A program made the position numbers and the translations under genes. 49,407 bases of DNA from Bacteroidota bacterium (GTDB lineage: Bacteria; Bacteroidota; Bacteroidia; Chitinophagales; UBA10324): positions 1-49,407 of the forward strand of contig JAFDYS010000002.1 of assembly GCA_018267315.1 (NCBI GenBank), given 5' to 3'. The notes beneath the pieces are model-generated. The model did not search any database and was not told where the DNA came from. It saw nothing but the letters and a program-made list of their open reading frames with translations. Numbering within the stretch: the first letter of the stretch is position 1; the number at the start of each line of letters is the position of its first letter. This document shows positions 7,946-16,749 of the stretch, piece after piece.

Positions 7946-9415
7946 ATGAAAGCAAATTTTTTCCTCCTGTTAATAATGCATAGCTCATTTTACAGCCGCG
8001 CAGATCAATGGATTCAAAAGAGCGATTTCGGTGGCAATGGAAGAAACAACGCAGTGGGCTTTTCGATCAATGGGAAAGGTTATATTGGCACTGGCGGTGC
8101 AATTTCTGAAAACTACAGCAAGACCTTTTGGGAATACGATCCGGCCACTGATGTATGGACTCAAAAAGCAGATCTTAGTGGAGTTGGGAGAGAATCAGCT
8201 TGCGGCTTCGCTATCGGTGAAAAGGGTTATATAGTCTTAGGACAAATCGCTGACAATGGCTTTACCAATGATTTATGGGAGTATGATCCGGACACAAATT
8301 CATGGCTTCAAAAAGCAAATTTTCCCGGGTCGAAACGTGATGGTGCGTTTGCATTTGTTATTGGCACTAAAGGGTATGTAGGAGCAGGAGGCAACAACTC
8401 TTCATTCAAGCAAGACTTTTGGGAATACGATCCTTCTTTTGATTCGTGGTCACAAAAGAACCATTACGGCGGAGGTCAGGTAATTTCTGCGGCTGCCTTT
8501 ACCATTGGTGATAAAGGATATGTTGGAACGGGCCGTGATAATAACCTTGAATACAGAAAGGACTTTTGGGAATATGATCCCGCTATAGACGAATGGTCGC
8601 AAAAATCTGATTTCATTTCAAATCCAAGGGCAGGTTCGGTTGCATTTGCAATCGGTGGATCGGGCTACTTAGGACTTGGAAGGGTCATTGATACAAGTTA
8701 CGCAGATTTCTGGCAGTACAATCCTGTAACAGATAGCTGGATTCAAAAGGCCTCTTATCCCGGTGGAGGTAACGGTAACGCCGCTGGATTTTCAATTGGG
8801 GGTTATGGATACATTGGTACGGGCGGTGCCAGTGAAAAGCAATTCTGGCAATATACCCCAGCTTGCTTAGCCCCCGCCAACCTCACTACACTCAACATCA
8901 CCTCCACCTCAGCCAAATTGAAATGGAATGCGTCAAGCGGAGTTGCGAAATATAAAGTCCAATACAAAGTAGATTCCACAGGCGCACCGTGGACAGCGAA
9001 AACAGTGAATGCCGCCAATACCTCCATCGTGATCAATAATTTGCTAGCTGGAGTTCAATACAAATGGAAAGTGAGAAGTATTTGCAATGCCGAGAAATCG
9101 GCTTATTCGCCCGTAGAGAAATTTACTACGCAACTAAAACTAGCATCTGCGACGGCAGAGGCAACAACATTCAATGTTTATCCTAATCCATTTGCCCAAT
9201 CATCTACCGTTTCATTTATGGTTGAAGAAAATTCATTCATTAAAATAGAATTGTTTGAAGCGAGCGGTAGAAGAATAAAAACACTGGCGGAGGCGATGCT
9301 TGAACCCGGTCGTCATGAAATTCCTTTTGATGGGCAAGGCTTAACCGCCGGAATTTATATCCTATCGCTCACCAACTCTTCCACCATTGAAGCCTCCAAA
9401 ATCATCATTGAATAA
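7946..9415 (+). CDS. Family B Kelch-propeller + Fn3 protein, T9SS-anchored (B1)
   Basis: 489 residues. Signal peptide ~1-19. Six Kelch-like blades fill ~20-306, each built on W-x-QK, a glycine-rich turn, F-x-IG-x-KGYIGTG and FWEYDP. A fibronectin type III domain lies at ~307-405 (CLAPANLTTLN at its start, YKWKVRSIC near its end), and a T9SS sorting domain at ~409-489 (VYPNPFAQSS). It is likely exposed on the cell surface, where Kelch propellers and Fn3 domains usually mediate binding. It lies between A1 and C1, with an 11-bp gap to C1, so the three are probably one transcript. Confidence 0.9.
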   Translation: MKANFFLLLIMHSSFYSRADQWIQKSDFGGNGRNNAVGFSINGKGYIGTGGAISENYSKTFWEYDPATDVWTQKADLSGVGRESACGFAIGEKGYIVLGQIADNGFTNDLWEYDPDTNSWLQKANFPGSKRDGAFAFVIGTKGYVGAGGNNSSFKQDFWEYDPSFDSWSQKNHYGGGQVISAAAFTIGDKGYVGTGRDNNLEYRKDFWEYDPAIDEWSQKSDFISNPRAGSVAFAIGGSGYLGLGRVIDTSYADFWQYNPVTDSWIQKASYPGGGNGNAAGFSIGGYGYIGTGGASEKQFWQYTPACLAPANLTTLNITSTSAKLKWNASSGVAKYKVQYKVDSTGAPWTAKTVNAANTSIVINNLLAGVQYKWKVRSICNAEKSAYSPVEKFTTQLKLASATAEATTFNVYPNPFAQSSTVSFMVEENSFIKIELFEASGRRIKTLAEAMLEPGRHEIPFDGQGLTAGIYILSLTNSSTIEASKIIIE

Positions 9416-9426
9416 TCCGCACAGAA

Positions 9427-10395
9427 ATGAAAAAGTTCTTCGCTAAACTTTCAGTCAATGCCGTTATCCTGTTCGCAGCCGGCATTACGCGGGCGCAGGA
9501 GTTTGAAAACATCACATTCACTAATCGCACGTTTATCGCAGCCTCTTTCATCAACGACAGCGAAGGCTGGCTGGCCGATAACAACAGCAAGCTCTGGCAT
9601 ACAGTCAATGCAGCGCAAACATGGGATTCGGTAACCGTTTCAAAAAATTTCGTGCTACTACAATTCATCAGCTCAACGAACGGCTTTGCGCTTACTTCCA
9701 ATGCGGCCTACAAAACTTCGAACGGCGGCCAATCATGGAGTGAATTATCAATGCCGCAGAATGTGAGAGCCAAAGCCATTTATTTCCTCGACGCGAACAC
9801 GGGTTACCTCGGCAGCTATGGGAATATTTTCAAAACCGCGGATGGCGGCGCTTCCTGGTCATCCGCTGAAATCGAGGGTGTCAATATTCTTGACTTTTAC
9901 TTTACCGGTTCTTCTTCCGGTATTGCCGTCGGCTATGATGACGGAGAGAACCGCTGCATCTGGAGAACCACTGACAATGGCGCTACATGGGAAAACGTGT
10001 TCAATGAAGAAAACCATTACCTGAATGCGGTTTACTTCGTGAATGAAACTACCGGATGGGCGGCGGGTTATTATGACCGGGCAGGAATGAAAGAGCCGAT
10101 CATCCTGAAAACAACCGATAGTGGCGCCACGTGGCAAAAGAATTACCGGTACACCGGCATCAGCAGCGACGGGGAAACACTCACCGACATCCGCTTCAAA
10201 AACGAGCTGGAGGGTTATGCGCTTTCAGTTCACAACTACGACCTGTTTACGAAGGATGGAGGCGAAACATGGAGGTTAGTCAATGATACCGATGAGCTTA
10301 ATGCCACACCGGTATTCGGTTTGTATAAAACACTAAGTGGCCTTAATGAACTGTATCTGGTAGGTCAAAAAGGGACAGTATCACGCTGGGAATAA
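9427..10395 (+). CDS. Family C Ycf48-like Asp-box propeller, secreted, no T9SS domain (C1)
   Basis: 322 residues. Signal peptide ~1-23 (ITRAQ). Six Asp-box repeats of the form T-x-D-x-G-x-(T/S)-W follow (for example TADGGASW, TTDNGATW, TKDGGETW; the first, AAQTWDS, is degenerate), typical of Ycf48/BNR-like propellers. The protein ends in KGTVSRWE with no T9SS sorting domain, unlike A1 and B1, so it should stay periplasmic or be held by a partner. It is more GC-rich by eye than its paralogue C2. In plants and cyanobacteria Ycf48 proteins are assembly factors; a chaperone-like role for the A/B partners is a guess. Confidence 0.88.
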   Translation: MKKFFAKLSVNAVILFAAGITRAQEFENITFTNRTFIAASFINDSEGWLADNNSKLWHTVNAAQTWDSVTVSKNFVLLQFISSTNGFALTSNAAYKTSNGGQSWSELSMPQNVRAKAIYFLDANTGYLGSYGNIFKTADGGASWSSAEIEGVNILDFYFTGSSSGIAVGYDDGENRCIWRTTDNGATWENVFNEENHYLNAVYFVNETTGWAAGYYDRAGMKEPIILKTTDSGATWQKNYRYTGISSDGETLTDIRFKNELEGYALSVHNYDLFTKDGGETWRLVNDTDELNATPVFGLYKTLSGLNELYLVGQKGTVSRWE

Positions 10396-10525
10396 CCATT
10401 ATCATTGATGCCCGCGGCAATGGGAGGGTGCTTGCGGCGGTTCACAAAGCTGGAAGGCAGAAACAACTTGCCGCTCAATCTTTTTTTTCATTCCCCTAAC
10501 ATTCATATTGTCCATGCGCACATTT

Positions 10526-10568
10526 ATTACCTGCTGTAGTTCGGTGCTTCTTTGGTGATCACCACATC
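10526..10568 (-). repeat. guaB 3'-end copy of the 43-bp direct repeat
   Basis: This is the intact copy, inside guaB and extending one base past its stop codon. The identical second copy is at 5924-5966, so the two repeats flank cassette 1 (A1-B1-C1). Confidence 0.85.
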
Positions 10569-11996
10569 ATGTACGTGACTCTCCTTCATGCCTGCGGCGG
10601 AGATGCGGACGAACTTCGCTTTTTTCAGCGCTTCAATGTTGGGAGAGCCGGTGTAACCCATGCCGGCACGTAAGCCGCCGATACATTGTACCATTACTTC
10701 AGCCAATGTTCCTTTGAACGGAACGCGACCCACGATTCCTTCCGGCACCAGTTTCTTGATATCATCTTCTGCGTCCTGGAAGTACCGGTCCTTCGATCCT
10801 TCGCTCATCGCTTCGAGCGAACCCATGCCGCGGTATGATTTGAATTTTCTTCCTTCGTAGATGATGGTTTCACCGGGCGATTCTTCCACACCGGCAAAGA
10901 GCGAACCCGCCATCACCGTATCGGCGCCGGCGGCAATCGCTTTTACGATGTCGCCCGTGTAACGAATGCCTCCGTCGGCGATGAGCGGCACATTTTTTTT
11001 CTTCAATCCCTGGGCCGACTCAATAATGGCGCTCAATTGCGGAACGCCTGCGCCTGTTACAATTCTGGTGGTGCAGATGGAACCCGGACCAACGCCCACT
11101 TTCACGGCATCGGCGCCGGCTTCGGCGAGCGCTTCGGCTCCTTCTTTGGTGCCGACATTACCCGCGATGAGTTCGAGATTTTTGAAATGCTTCTTCACCT
11201 TCTTCACTGATTCAATCACTCCGTGTGAATGCCCGTGCGCGGTGTCAATGCACACCACATCCACACCGTTCGCGATCAGCGCTTCAATGCGGTCGAACAT
11301 GTTAGAGGTAACACCCACGGCTGCACCTACGAGCAATCGTCCGTACTTGTCTTTGCAGGAACTCGGATGGCTTCTCACCTTGATGATATCACGGTAGGTG
11401 ATCAGTCCCTTCAGTTTTCCTTTCTTATCCACCACCGGCAGCTTCTCCACTTTGTTTTCCTGCAGGATGATCTCTGCCTTCTTAAGGTCAGTCCCTTCAG
11501 GGGCGGTGATAAGGTTTTCTTTCGTCATCACTTCCCCGATTTTCTTCTTCATCACCTTCTCAAACCGCAGGTCACGGTTAGTGAGGATGCCCACAAGGAA
11601 GCCGGAATTATCTGTAATGGGGATGCCACCGATCTTGTATTCGCGCATGAGCTGCAGCGCTTCACCGATAGTTTGTTCTGCATGAAGGGTGATGGGATCA
11701 ATGATGAGCCCGCTCTCGCTGCGTTTCACTTTGCGCACCGCTTCGGCCTGCTTTTCAATCGTCATGTTTTTGTGAAGCATGCCCAATCCGCCTTCCTGCG
11801 CAATGGCGATGGCAAGCTGCCAGTCAGTGACCGTATCCATGGCGGCAGAAATGATCGGCACATTGATTCGGATGTTTCTCGAGAGGCGCGTAGAGGTATC
11901 TACTTCGCGCGGGAGCACCTGTGAATAGGCAGGCAGGAGCAACACATCATCGTAAGTAAGTCCGTCGTAATGAATTTTTTCGCTATGAAGAGGCAT
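10527..11996 (-). CDS. guaB: IMP dehydrogenase
   Basis: 489 residues from the ATG at 11994-11996 ([12 protein letters not shown]), matching the usual ~490. The TIM-barrel catalytic domain is split by two CBS domains at ~90-210. The active-site loop [13 protein letters not shown] carries the catalytic Cys (about 308), and the flap ends in MGYTGS. It converts IMP to XMP with NAD, the committed step of GMP synthesis. The frame extends to a TTG at 12014, but the promoter -7 box starts within those bases, so the ATG is the real start. It lies between two A-B-C propeller cassettes on the opposite strand. Confidence 0.96.
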   Translation of the reverse strand: MPLHSEKIHYDGLTYDDVLLLPAYSQVLPREVDTSTRLSRNIRINVPIISAAMDTVTDWQLAIAIAQEGGLGMLHKNMTIEKQAEAVRKVKRSESGLIIDPITLHAEQTIGEALQLMREYKIGGIPITDNSGFLVGILTNRDLRFEKVMKKKIGEVMTKENLITAPEGTDLKKAEIILQENKVEKLPVVDKKGKLKGLITYRDIIKVRSHPSSCKDKYGRLLVGAAVGVTSNMFDRIEALIANGVDVVCIDTAHGHSHGVIESVKKVKKHFKNLELIAGNVGTKEGAEALAEAGADAVKVGVGPGSICTTRIVTGAGVPQLSAIIESAQGLKKKNVPLIADGGIRYTGDIVKAIAAGADTVMAGSLFAGVEESPGETIIYEGRKFKSYRGMGSLEAMSEGSKDRYFQDAEDDIKKLVPEGIVGRVPFKGTLAEVMVQCIGGLRAGMGYTGSPNIEALKKAKFVRISAAGMKESHVHDVVITKEAPNYSR

Positions 11997-12011
11997 GGAG
12001 AAAAAGTTGGA

Positions 12012-12019
12012 CAAAGGTA
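12012..12019 (-). promoter_or_regulatory. guaB: guaB promoter -7 box
   Basis: TACCTTTG on the minus strand, 15 bases before the guaB ATG, implying a very short leader. The surrounding bases 12011-12024 are duplicated exactly upstream of pheS (6031-6044). Confidence 0.6.
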
Positions 12020-12171
12020 AGCAGAGATGGATGATCTTTAAAAATGCAGCCTACAACAAACATAACAACAACTTCTGTTGCAAAGAAAACAAATCGGAAT
12101 TTTAACTCCTGATCTCATGGTTGTCAGAATTAAATTCTTACTTTTAAAACTCACATTTCAATTACTTGTAG

Positions 12172-14214
12172 TTGAAATCCAAACTTTTCTACCACTCTAC
12201 TCTGCTTATCGTTTTGATGAGTTGCAACTCAGTTCTTTACTCCCAAGATTGCCTTTGCGGTGATCCTGAAAATATATCAGTCATTTGGTCAAAAACATTT
12301 GATATAGAAATAGACGATGCTGCCTGGGACTTTGTGGAAATAGATGATGGAGATACTGATGCCATTCACAATAACGGTTACATTTTTGTCGGTTCTGTTA
12401 ACGACGATGAGAATGGGTTAAATAACGGAATGGATATTTACATCGCACGGCTTAGCGCTGATGGAAATACCATAGTGTGGGATGAAACATGGGATGGCGG
12501 AATGAGTCCCGCCAAGCAGGATGTTGCGTATTCAGTAATTCAAACCAGCACAGGAGCAATAGTTATCAGCGGCTCGACAGCTACAAACTATTTTGGTCCG
12601 GGTATTAACAGAAATGCCTGGGTGGGGAAAATGAATGTAGATGGCGAGTGGATAAGCGGCTGGCCTAAGCAATACGGAAGCACCGGCGATGACATTGCTT
12701 ACGATGTAGCAGAAGATCAATCCGGAAACTATGTATTAGCGGGGACAGCAAGCGCAAGTGGCAATGACCTGGGAACTCAAACTGTTCATTCTGATGGTGA
12801 CTATTGGGTGTTTAAAATAGGGGCAACAGGATATCTTAACACCGCCTATTCGAAAGTTTATTATGGTAGCAATACAAGCGGGGGAAATGACTACGCTCAA
12901 AGTGTAGCTGTAGATTGCAATAGCGGTGACTATGTTGTTTCGGGGTTTTGCAAATCATGTGCACCAGCCACTGATGATCATTCACAATTATACTTATTAA
13001 AAATTCCATCAAATTTTGCAACGCCTGATGATATAGTTTACGGATATGACGGAGATTTTATTGACTTTGGCTCCTTCGACGTTATACAAGCCCAGGCAAC
13101 TTTTGGAAGTTGTTCTGTAGGGGATGGATTTCTTTCTTTGGGCGTTCAGCATCCAAGTGACGGATGCTTTCTCAATTTCCACGATTTTTGGGTTGTCATA
13201 ACAGACGATGAATTGGTAGACTTACCCTTTACAGAAGCATGCGTTGATGCAGATGCAGGAGGAGCTTATGGAGGGAAAAAGAATGATAATGGATTTAGCT
13301 CCGTACAAGCCTGCAGTGGCTTTTTGCTCACTGGGAATACTTCATCTAATAACCTCAAATCATCTTGCGAGCTTTGCCAGGTTGAATGCAATCACTATGA
13401 TTGCAATGAAACCTTGACCGAAGACATTTGGCTCGCCAAGATAAACCCTGAAAACGGTGATCTTGATTGGGAGGAGTCTTTGGGGGAGGCAGGAAACCAG
13501 GGAGCATATAGCATCAAACGGTTGCACGATGGCGCATACATGGTAGTCGGTTACACTTCTGTAGATGAAGAGAGCGAGATCGACTTTTACATTGTAAAAT
13601 TTGAACTTACAGCAACATGTTTGCCACCCGAAGAACTGGATGTCGATCTTACAACTTACTGTGCTACGTTAAGCTGGACTATGGATCCTTGCGTGCCCCA
13701 GTATGATCTGAAGTATAAAGAAGGAAATGGTGCATTTCAGCTCATCACTGATGTTACAAGCCCCTATATCTTCACTAATACCTCAAATAATGCCATAGAC
13801 GATTTTAGCTGGGGAGTTCGTGCAAGATGCTCTCCCGGTGAATTGAGTTCGTATACCCTTGGAGACAATTTTAGTATTTCATATTGTGGAAGTAACCCCG
13901 TAAATTGTACAACATGCACAGGCAAATTCACAAACGTACAACTTCAACAGGCCCATTCGCTTATTTCTTATCCCAATCCATCGGACGGTGCATTTAGATT
14001 TTCACTCCATCTTTCTAGTTCTTTCGATGAGTTCGCAACTATAGAAGTTCTTGATCCAGCCGAAAAAGTACTTTTTTCTTCTATCACACCTATTACAAAT
14101 GGACTTATTGAGCAGCGGATTTCTGTTCAAGAATTGCCATCCGGCTTTTACTTGTTAAGAGTCACTATTGACGGCATGACATATAAGAACAAGCTAGTAT
14201 TCAATAAACATTAA
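12172..14214 (+). CDS. Family A secreted propeller with extra Fn3-like domain, T9SS-anchored (A2)
   Basis: 680 residues, a clear paralogue of A1: shared IWSKTFDI, GWPKxxGSTGDD(V/I)AYD, GFCKSC, YGGKK-x-DNG and the cysteine knuckle CELCQVECNHYDC. Unlike A1 it carries an additional Fn3-like domain at ~483-572 (CLPPEELDVDL at its start, WGVRARC near its end), similar to that of the B proteins. The T9SS sorting domain is ~597-680 (SYPNPSDGAF). The start must be TTG at 12172, directly after an in-frame TAG; the first ATG is 15 codons later and would remove the positive charge and half of the signal peptide. The gene is visibly more AT-rich than pheS, guaB or the ABC gene. Confidence 0.87.
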   Translation: MKSKLFYHSTLLIVLMSCNSVLYSQDCLCGDPENISVIWSKTFDIEIDDAAWDFVEIDDGDTDAIHNNGYIFVGSVNDDENGLNNGMDIYIARLSADGNTIVWDETWDGGMSPAKQDVAYSVIQTSTGAIVISGSTATNYFGPGINRNAWVGKMNVDGEWISGWPKQYGSTGDDIAYDVAEDQSGNYVLAGTASASGNDLGTQTVHSDGDYWVFKIGATGYLNTAYSKVYYGSNTSGGNDYAQSVAVDCNSGDYVVSGFCKSCAPATDDHSQLYLLKIPSNFATPDDIVYGYDGDFIDFGSFDVIQAQATFGSCSVGDGFLSLGVQHPSDGCFLNFHDFWVVITDDELVDLPFTEACVDADAGGAYGGKKNDNGFSSVQACSGFLLTGNTSSNNLKSSCELCQVECNHYDCNETLTEDIWLAKINPENGDLDWEESLGEAGNQGAYSIKRLHDGAYMVVGYTSVDEESEIDFYIVKFELTATCLPPEELDVDLTTYCATLSWTMDPCVPQYDLKYKEGNGAFQLITDVTSPYIFTNTSNNAIDDFSWGVRARCSPGELSSYTLGDNFSISYCGSNPVNCTTCTGKFTNVQLQQAHSLISYPNPSDGAFRFSLHLSSSFDEFATIEVLDPAEKVLFSSITPITNGLIEQRISVQELPSGFYLLRVTIDGMTYKNKLVFNKH

Positions 14215-14260
14215 TCACTAATATTTTCAGTTGTTTTTGTTAATACCATAAACTTTCGGC

Positions 14261-15736
14261 ATGAAACAAATTGCTTTTCTTCTTATAGTTATTCTTTCTA
14301 CAACTTTCTTTAGCGCTGCTGATACATGGACACAAAAAGCAGATTTTGGAGGAATTGGGAGAGAAAATGCAGTGGGCTTTGCAATCGAAGGCAAAGGGTA
14401 CATTGGAACTGGAGGTTCTATTATTAGTGCTGGTAAATCCTTTTGGGAATACGATCCATCAACTAATGTGTGGACACAAAAAGCAGATTTTGCTGGTGAA
14501 GGAAGGGAATTCGCTTCCGGATTCTCGATCGGTGATAAGGGCTACCTAGGTCTGGGAAAAGTTTCTGACAATTTATCTTCTAACGAATGGTGGGAATACG
14601 ATCCAGTCGCTAATGACTGGTTACAAAAGGCAAGCTTTCCGGGCGGACCTAGATGGAATGCATTTGAATTTTCTCTGGGAGGGAAGGGGTATGTTGGGGC
14701 TGGATCTGGAAAGAGCGCATATAAGCAAGACTTTTATGAGTATAATCCTATGTTGGATGTATGGACTCAAAAGGCAACCTATCCAGGAGGGAAAGTAATT
14801 GCCGCAACAACATTTGCTATCGCAGACAAGGGATATGTCGGAACCGGACGTAATGACTTCGGCTCTTTCAAAAACGACATCTGGCAATATGACCCTGCTA
14901 CTGACACGTGGATACAGAAATCCGATTTTGTGGGAGGTATAAGAGATGGTAGTGTCGGTTTTTCAATTGCTGGCTTTGGCTATGTTGGACTTGGAAGAAC
15001 GTTGGACACAAACTTTTTCGATTTTTGGCAATATATTCCAGAAGCAGATAATTGGATTCAAAAAGCGGATTATCCAGGAGGAGGTGCTGGGGATAGAGTT
15101 GGATTTGCGATTGGAAGTTTCGGATACGTGGGTACAGGCGGGGCAGCAGAAAATGAATTCTTTCAATATACTCCCGATTGCATGAAACCAATAGTTCTTT
15201 ACACAACTAATATTAAGTCTACTTCTGCAAGAGCGAACTGGAATCTCGTCTCTAACTCACAAACCTATACGGTACGCTATCGCCAAGTAGGAACCCAGCA
15301 ATGGTCAAAAACTACTGCGCTCTTTAATTTTAAAAAGCTCATCGGTCTTTTCCCCGATACAGAATATGACTGGTCAGTGAAATCAGTCTGTGACGCGGTA
15401 AACAATATCTCATCTGATTGGAGTGCTATTCAAAACTTTACAACTAAGCCACTGAGATTAGAAGAGGGAGAAATCATGTTGAAAATTGACCTTGAAATTT
15501 ACCCGAATCCTTTCTGGACTTCAACTACGATTTCATTTTTTGTTGCTGAAAACTCCAGAATCACAATAGAGCTTTTCGATTTAACTGGACGAAAAATCAA
15601 AACATTGTTTAATAACTATCCTGGTGCAGGCAGCTATAAGACCGTATTGCACCGCGAGCAATTGAAATCAGGCATCTATTTACTCAGGATTACAATGAAT
15701 GCTGAATCCTCCATAACCAAAATCTTCTTACAATAG
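14261..15736 (+). CDS. Family B Kelch-propeller + Fn3 protein, T9SS-anchored (B2)
   Basis: 491 residues with the same order as B1: signal peptide ~1-20, six Kelch-like blades (W-x-QKADF, KGYIGTGG, FWEYDP), an Fn3-like domain ~309-405 and a T9SS sorting domain ~409-491 (IYPNPFWTS at its start, KSGIYLLRIT near its end). It follows A2 by 46 bp and precedes C2 by 26 bp. The gap before it shares an ATAAACTT stretch with the A1-B1 gap, as expected for a duplicated cassette. Base composition is AT-rich. Confidence 0.9.
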   Translation: MKQIAFLLIVILSTTFFSAADTWTQKADFGGIGRENAVGFAIEGKGYIGTGGSIISAGKSFWEYDPSTNVWTQKADFAGEGREFASGFSIGDKGYLGLGKVSDNLSSNEWWEYDPVANDWLQKASFPGGPRWNAFEFSLGGKGYVGAGSGKSAYKQDFYEYNPMLDVWTQKATYPGGKVIAATTFAIADKGYVGTGRNDFGSFKNDIWQYDPATDTWIQKSDFVGGIRDGSVGFSIAGFGYVGLGRTLDTNFFDFWQYIPEADNWIQKADYPGGGAGDRVGFAIGSFGYVGTGGAAENEFFQYTPDCMKPIVLYTTNIKSTSARANWNLVSNSQTYTVRYRQVGTQQWSKTTALFNFKKLIGLFPDTEYDWSVKSVCDAVNNISSDWSAIQNFTTKPLRLEEGEIMLKIDLEIYPNPFWTSTTISFFVAENSRITIELFDLTGRKIKTLFNNYPGAGSYKTVLHREQLKSGIYLLRITMNAESSITKIFLQ

Positions 15737-15762
15737 TTGCGTTGTTAATCTAAAAAGACTTA

Positions 15763-16728
15763 TTGAATACTATGAAATCAATGGCAATAAGTTTCATGCT
15801 GTTAGCGGCTGCAAGTTCTGACAGCAGGTCTCAGATCTTCGAAAATTCTGAAATCACTAATAACACATTTGTAAGCTCATCTTTTATTAGTGACGAAGAG
15901 GGTTGGTTAGCCGATAATAACGGCAAGCTTTGGCACACCAGTGACGCAGGTGAAACTTGGGATTCGATGTTCCTAGAAAATCAATTTTTAAAAATGCATT
16001 TCACCGATGCACTTTACGGTTTCGCACTTGAATCAGACATTGCTTACAAAACATTTGACGGAGGTCATTCATGGTCGCCACTAATTCTTCCGGGAATTAT
16101 TGGAAAAGCGCTTTACTTTCTCGATTACCAAACAGGGTTCATCAGCGGTTACCAGAAATACTTCAGAACAACAGATGGAGGAGCAAGCTGGTTGACAGTC
16201 TTTACAGAGTATATTACTTTCCGGGATTACTGCTTTATTAATGAATCACATGGATTCGCTGTCGCTAAAGATGACGAATTTAACAGATGCATTTGGAAAA
16301 CAGCAGATGGTGGTTTAACCTGGGAAAATGTTTTCAATGAAAGAAATTATTACATGAACTCCATTTGGTTCGTTAATGAAAACACAGGGTGGGCAGCAGG
16401 TTATTATGATCGGTTTGGGATAAGGGAACCAGCCATCATCAAAACTTCAGATGGAGGATTAATATGGCACAATATCTATCGAAATACTTATGTAGATAGC
16501 AGAGGTGAAGCGCTTACTGACATCCGTTTTAAAAGTGAACTGGAAGGATATGCTATCTCCCGATTTGCTTATGATGTATATACTACCGATGGAGGAACAA
16601 CCTGGCACCTTACTCACGATACGGATAATTTAGGCCTGTCAACTTTATATGGTGTATACAAAACACTTGATGGTTATACGAACATGTATCTCATAGGTCG
16701 AGAGGGAACAGTTACAAAGTGGGAATAA
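15763..16728 (+). CDS. Family C Ycf48-like Asp-box propeller, secreted, no T9SS domain (C2)
   Basis: 321 residues, a close paralogue of C1 (EGWLADNN, KLWHT, ENVFNE, NTGWAAGYYDR, LTDIRFK-x-ELEGYA are shared). It has six Asp-box units (TSDAGETW, TTDGGASW, TADGGLTW and so on) behind a signal peptide. It ends KWE without a T9SS domain. The first in-frame ATG at 15763 gives MNTMKSMAIS; the ATG at 15772 is also possible. It lies 21 bp upstream of an ABC exporter gene, so read-through into that gene is possible. Confidence 0.88.
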   Translation: MNTMKSMAISFMLLAAASSDSRSQIFENSEITNNTFVSSSFISDEEGWLADNNGKLWHTSDAGETWDSMFLENQFLKMHFTDALYGFALESDIAYKTFDGGHSWSPLILPGIIGKALYFLDYQTGFISGYQKYFRTTDGGASWLTVFTEYITFRDYCFINESHGFAVAKDDEFNRCIWKTADGGLTWENVFNERNYYMNSIWFVNENTGWAAGYYDRFGIREPAIIKTSDGGLIWHNIYRNTYVDSRGEALTDIRFKSELEGYAISRFAYDVYTTDGGTTWHLTHDTDNLGLSTLYGVYKTLDGYTNMYLIGREGTVTKWE

Positions 16729-16749
16729 GCATCTTCGGTAATTTGAACT

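Noticed and set aside
10396..10500. Terminator after C1
   Set aside because: A weak GGCA/TGCC stem is followed by a T run only after an 8-base gap; not convincing.
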